In this document: in pieces, positions 61,488-64,000 of the stretch
Layout of the letters: every line of letters begins with the position of its first letter
How positions within the stretch are numbered: the first letter of the stretch is position 1
Origin: Streptomyces vietnamensis
GTDB taxonomy: Bacteria; Actinomycetota; Actinomycetes; Streptomycetales; Streptomycetaceae
Assembly (NCBI RefSeq): GCF_000830005.1
Contig: NZ_CP010407.1
Location: 5,522,001 to 5,586,000 of the forward strand
DNA length: 64,000 nucleotides
Reading direction: 5' to 3'
Position numbers and translations under genes: made by a program
Notes under the pieces: model-generated
The model's input: the letters and a program-made list of their open reading frames with translations, nothing else
What the model was told of the DNA's origin: nothing
The model's database searches: none

Positions 61488-63446
61488 ATGGGGGACAGGG
61501 CAACTCTGTTGGAGACAGGGCGGTTTGTGCAGCGGCACGCCAGAAACGCCGCAGACGAGATCATCGAGGCCGTAGCGGTAGGGGCCGTCGATGTGGCCGT
61601 CGACACCACCGCCGAGACCGACGCCGAGAACGAGACCGAGACCGAGGCCCGGCACCGGCGGGCCGCCGAGCGGGGCGACGTCGCCTCGATGAGCGCCCTC
61701 GGCGCGCTACTGCTGCGCCGCGGAGACCTCGACGGCGCCGAGCCGTACCTGCGGGGCGCCACCGCCGAGGGGGACCGGGCCGCCGCCAACAACCTGGGCG
61801 TCCTGCTCCACCAGCGGGGGTACGCCGACGAGGCGGCCGGCTGGTGGCGGGTCGCCGCCGTCGCCGGCTCCGCCCCCGCCGCCCACGCACTCGGCCGCCA
61901 CCACCGAGAGCGCGGCGACGAGCCGGCCGCCGAGTACTGGCTGCGCCAGGCCGCCGAGCAGGGCCACGCCCTCGGCGCGTACGCCCTCGCCGACCTCCTG
62001 GAGCACCGCAGCGACGTCGGCGCCGAGCGCTGGCTGCGCGCCGCCGCCGAACAGGGCCACCGCGAGGCCGCCTACCGCCTCGCCCTCGCCCTGGAGCGCC
62101 GCGCCACCGAGACCACCCGCGGACCGCACGAGACCGGCACCCGGCTCCGGGTCCCCGGCGCCGGGGCGATCGTGCCCTCCGGCGCGGCCGCGACCGGAAC
62201 CGCCGTCCCCCCGCAGCCGGGCGGCGAGCCCGCGGGAGCGGCCGCCGAGGCCGAGCAGTGGTTCCGGCAGGCCGCCGCGCGCGGCCACCGGCGGGCCGCG
62301 TTCCACCTCGGCGCGATCCTGGAGCACCGCGGCGAGCTCAAGGAGGCCGGCCGCTGGTACCTCAGCTCCGCCAAGGAGGGCGAGGCGAAGGCCGCCTGCG
62401 CGCTCGCCTTCCTGCTCCGCGACGCGGGCGACGAGGAGAGCGCCGCCGTGTGGTGGCTCCGGGCCGCCCAGGACGGCGACGGCAACGCCGCCAACGCGCT
62501 GGGCGCCCTGCACGCCGCCCGGGGCGAGCAGCAGACCGCCGAGCGCTGGTACCGGGCCGCCATGGACGCCGGCGACGTGAACGGCGCCTACAACCTCGGG
62601 CTGCTCTGCGCCGCCCAGGACCGCATCCCGCAGGCCGAGCAGTGGTACCGGCGCGCCGCCTACGCGGGCCACCGCGAGGCCGCCAACGCGCTCGCCGTGC
62701 TGCTCCTCCAGGCCGGCGACGCCAACGGTGCCGAGCCCTGGTTCTCCAAGGCCGCCGAGGCCGGCAGCGTGGACGCCGCCTTCAACCTGGGCATCCTCCA
62801 CGCGGGCCGCGGCGACGACCGCACGGCCCTCGTCTGGTACGAGCGGGCCGCGGCCGCCGGACACACCGAGGCCGCCCTCCAGGTCGGCATCGCCGCCCTC
62901 CGCGACGGCGACGAGCAGACCGCCGAGCGGCACCTGCGGTGCGCGGCCGGCGGCGGCAGCGCCGAGGCCGCCTTCCGGCTCGCCTCGGTGCTCGACGCCC
63001 GCCGCCCCGAGCCCGGCCCCGCCGTGCTCGGCGCGCCCCGCGAGGAGAAGTCCGAGTGCGAGGAGTGGTACGAGCGGGCCGCCCAGCAGGGCCACCGGCG
63101 CGCCCAGGTGCGGGTCGGGATGCTCGCCGCCGGGCGCGGCGACCTCGCCGAGGCCGACCGCTGGTACCGCGAGGCCGCCGAGGCGGGCAGCCGCAACGGC
63201 GCCTTCAACCTCGGGCTGCTCCTCGCCCGTGAGGGCAGCGAGCGGGAGGCCGCCCTCTGGTGGACCCGGGCGGCCCGGGCCGGCCACGGGCGCGCCGCGC
63301 TCCGGCTCGCGCTGCTCGCGGCGCGCCGGGGCGAGCTCACCGAGGGGCGTCGCTGGTGCGACCGCGCGGTGGAGCTGGGCCCGGCGGAGGTCGCCGAGCG
63401 GGCGGCCCGGCTGAGCGAGGCGCTGCACCAGGAGCTGACGGCGTAG
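61488..63446 (+). CDS. SEL1-like tetratricopeptide repeat protein
   Basis: A 652-residue protein made almost wholly of SEL1-type helical repeats of about 36 residues, e.g. AAYRLALALERR, AANALGALHAARGEQQTAERW, GAYNLGLLCAAQ, AAFNLGILHAGRGDDRTALV. I count about twelve to fourteen units, with one spacer (TGTAVPPQPGGEPAGAAAEA) near residue 240. It has no enzymatic domain or export signal, so it is probably a scaffold in a cytoplasmic complex. It lies between the two tRNA-fMet copies. Start at ATG 61488; ATG 61479 would add 3 residues. Confidence 0.88.
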   Translation: MGDRATLLETGRFVQRHARNAADEIIEAVAVGAVDVAVDTTAETDAENETETEARHRRAAERGDVASMSALGALLLRRGDLDGAEPYLRGATAEGDRAAANNLGVLLHQRGYADEAAGWWRVAAVAGSAPAAHALGRHHRERGDEPAAEYWLRQAAEQGHALGAYALADLLEHRSDVGAERWLRAAAEQGHREAAYRLALALERRATETTRGPHETGTRLRVPGAGAIVPSGAAATGTAVPPQPGGEPAGAAAEAEQWFRQAAARGHRRAAFHLGAILEHRGELKEAGRWYLSSAKEGEAKAACALAFLLRDAGDEESAAVWWLRAAQDGDGNAANALGALHAARGEQQTAERWYRAAMDAGDVNGAYNLGLLCAAQDRIPQAEQWYRRAAYAGHREAANALAVLLLQAGDANGAEPWFSKAAEAGSVDAAFNLGILHAGRGDDRTALVWYERAAAAGHTEAALQVGIAALRDGDEQTAERHLRCAAGGGSAEAAFRLASVLDARRPEPGPAVLGAPREEKSECEEWYERAAQQGHRRAQVRVGMLAAGRGDLAEADRWYREAAEAGSRNGAFNLGLLLAREGSEREAALWWTRAARAGHGRAALRLALLAARRGELTEGRRWCDRAVELGPAEVAERAARLSEALHQELTA

Positions 63447-63511
63447 CGGGGGCACCGGGGGTTAACGGATTTGCGCTGGTGACGGGGGTCCCGTAAGGTT
63501 AGGTTCACCGA

Positions 63512-63585
63512 CGCGGGGTGGAGCAGCTCGGTAGCTCGCTGGGCTCATAACCCAGAGGTCGCAGGTTCAAATCCTGTCCCCGCTA
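63512..63585 (+). tRNA. tRNA-fMet(CAT), copy 2
   Basis: Identical in all 74 positions to the copy at 61203, and preceded by the same TTCACCGA and followed by the same CTACTCAG-type flank. Same initiator features. CCA not encoded. A terminator with the same design follows. Confidence 0.97.
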
Positions 63586-63597
63586 CTCAGTAGCAAA

Positions 63598-63630
63598 CGA
63601 AGGCCCGGATCCTCTGGATCCGGGCCTTCG
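63598..63630 (+). terminator. Terminator of tRNA-fMet copy 2
   Basis: CGAAGGCCCGGATCC (63598-63612) pairs with GGATCCGGGCCTTCG (63616-63630) around a TCT loop. Confidence 0.9.
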
Positions 63631-63682
63631 TCGTTGATGCACGACGATACGCGGCGATGCACGACCGGCGTGATCAGGACAC

Positions 63683-63714
63683 GAAGAAGCCCCCGCCGGA
63701 GCGGGGGCTTCTTC
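63683..63714 (-). terminator. Terminator of the Fur-family gene
   Basis: GAAGAAGCCCCCGC (63683-63696) pairs with GCGGGGGCTTCTTC (63701-63714) with a CGGA loop, just past the stop of the minus-strand Fur gene. Confidence 0.85.
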
Positions 63715-63723
63715 CGTGGGTCG

Positions 63724-64000
63724 TCAGGCCGTCGCGGCGCAGCTCGGGCAGATGCCCCGGTACGTGACCTCGACGTTCGAGATCGTGAAGCCGAAGCGCT
63801 CGGTGTCCGGGAGGTCCGCCAGCGGGTCGCCGGCCGGGTGCACGTCGCGGATCGCGCCGCAGCGGCCGCAGACCAGGTGTTGGTGGGGCCGGTGGGCGTT
63901 GGGGTCGTACCGCTTGGCGCGTCCGTCGGTGGCGACCTCGATGACCTCGCCGAGGGTGACCATCTCGCCCAGCGTGTTGTACACGGTCGCGCGCGAGATC
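63724..64000 (-). CDS. Fur-family metal/peroxide regulator, C-terminal part
   Basis: The last about 92 residues of a Fur-family regulator; the N-terminus lies past the right edge. The window starts in the DNA-binding domain (ISRATVYNTLGEM, the recognition helix) and continues to the metal and dimer domain with HRPHQHLVCGRCG, and the structural CPSC near the C-terminus (GICPSCAATA). The residues RYDPNAHRPHQH fit the CatR/FurA/PerR or Fur type. Peroxide or iron sensing cannot be separated here. In the wblC neighbourhood this recalls SCO5206 (not checked). Confidence 0.85.
   Translation of the reverse strand, partial: ISRATVYNTLGEMVTLGEVIEVATDGRAKRYDPNAHRPHQHLVCGRCGAIRDVHPAGDPLADLPDTERFGFTISNVEVTYRGICPSCAATA

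Overview
The window is chromosomal DNA of a Streptomyces-type actinomycete. It has very high GC, frequent GTG starts, short operons with ATGA or GTGA overlaps, a WhiB-family regulator with an AT-hook, and several families typical of actinobacteria (DUF3107, DUF3152, DUF2342, PPA1309, UPF0182, AdnA/AdnB, mycoredoxin). I see no insertion sequence, prophage, CRISPR array or classical antibiotic cluster. Coding density is high and there are two identical initiator tRNA genes.

Layout, left to right. 1-9.5 kb: end of a PHP phosphoesterase, a MarC membrane protein, a NYN-domain protein, an alpha/beta hydrolase, a DEAD-box RNA helicase with a very long basic repeat tail (apparently starting at CTG), a ferritin-like protein, DUF3107 and a TetR regulator. 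9.6-12.3 kb: a hydrolase and a DUF3152 zinc-protease-like protein carrying 32 pentapeptide repeats. 12.3-18.1 kb: an oligopeptide ABC transporter operon preceded by a 31-codon leader ORF that looks leaderless. 18.2-23.5 kb: a PelF-like glycosyltransferase, a polytopic membrane protein, a sugar-nucleotide epimerase and a spherulin-4-like protein, a possible Pel/galactosaminogalactan-like exopolysaccharide locus. 23.5-29.2 kb: moeZ, a tripeptidyl-peptidase-like lipoprotein and a pseudokinase-flippase fusion.

29.2-43 kb is a DNA repair and redox block: an alkyltransferase-like protein, adnA, a secreted protein, adnB, a dipeptidase, nudC, mycoredoxin and uvrD2. 42.9-46.6 kb is the wblC (whiB7) antibiotic-response locus, with an upstream ORF, tandem hairpins and a terminator, followed by small genes and an ABC1-family atypical kinase. 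46.6-52.1 kb holds a ThiF-like enzyme, a YgjP-type metallopeptidase and three tandem AIM24-domain genes, the first fused to TerD. 52.1-64 kb holds a NUDIX hydrolase, DUF2342, an SDR protein, moaE, a YlbL-type PDZ-Lon protease, PPA1309, UPF0182, two tRNA-fMet genes around a SEL1-repeat gene, and the end of a Fur-family regulator.

From memory, the order rhlE / ferritin-like / DUF3107 / TetR / DUF3152 / moeZ / ATL / adnA-adnB / nudC / mrx1 / uvrD2 / whiB7 / ABC1 / DUF2342 / YlbL / UPF0182 matches the Mycobacterium tuberculosis Rv3193c-Rv3211 region, so most of the window is a conserved actinobacterial core block. The peptide transporter and the exopolysaccharide-like genes are the main insertions. 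The points most worth attention are the wblC attenuator, the short leader ORF before the peptide transporter, the Pel-like locus, palindromic repeats inserted in frame in both adnA and adnB, a 21-bp repeat inside an ABC ATPase, the CTG start, and a recurrent leaderless promoter layout.
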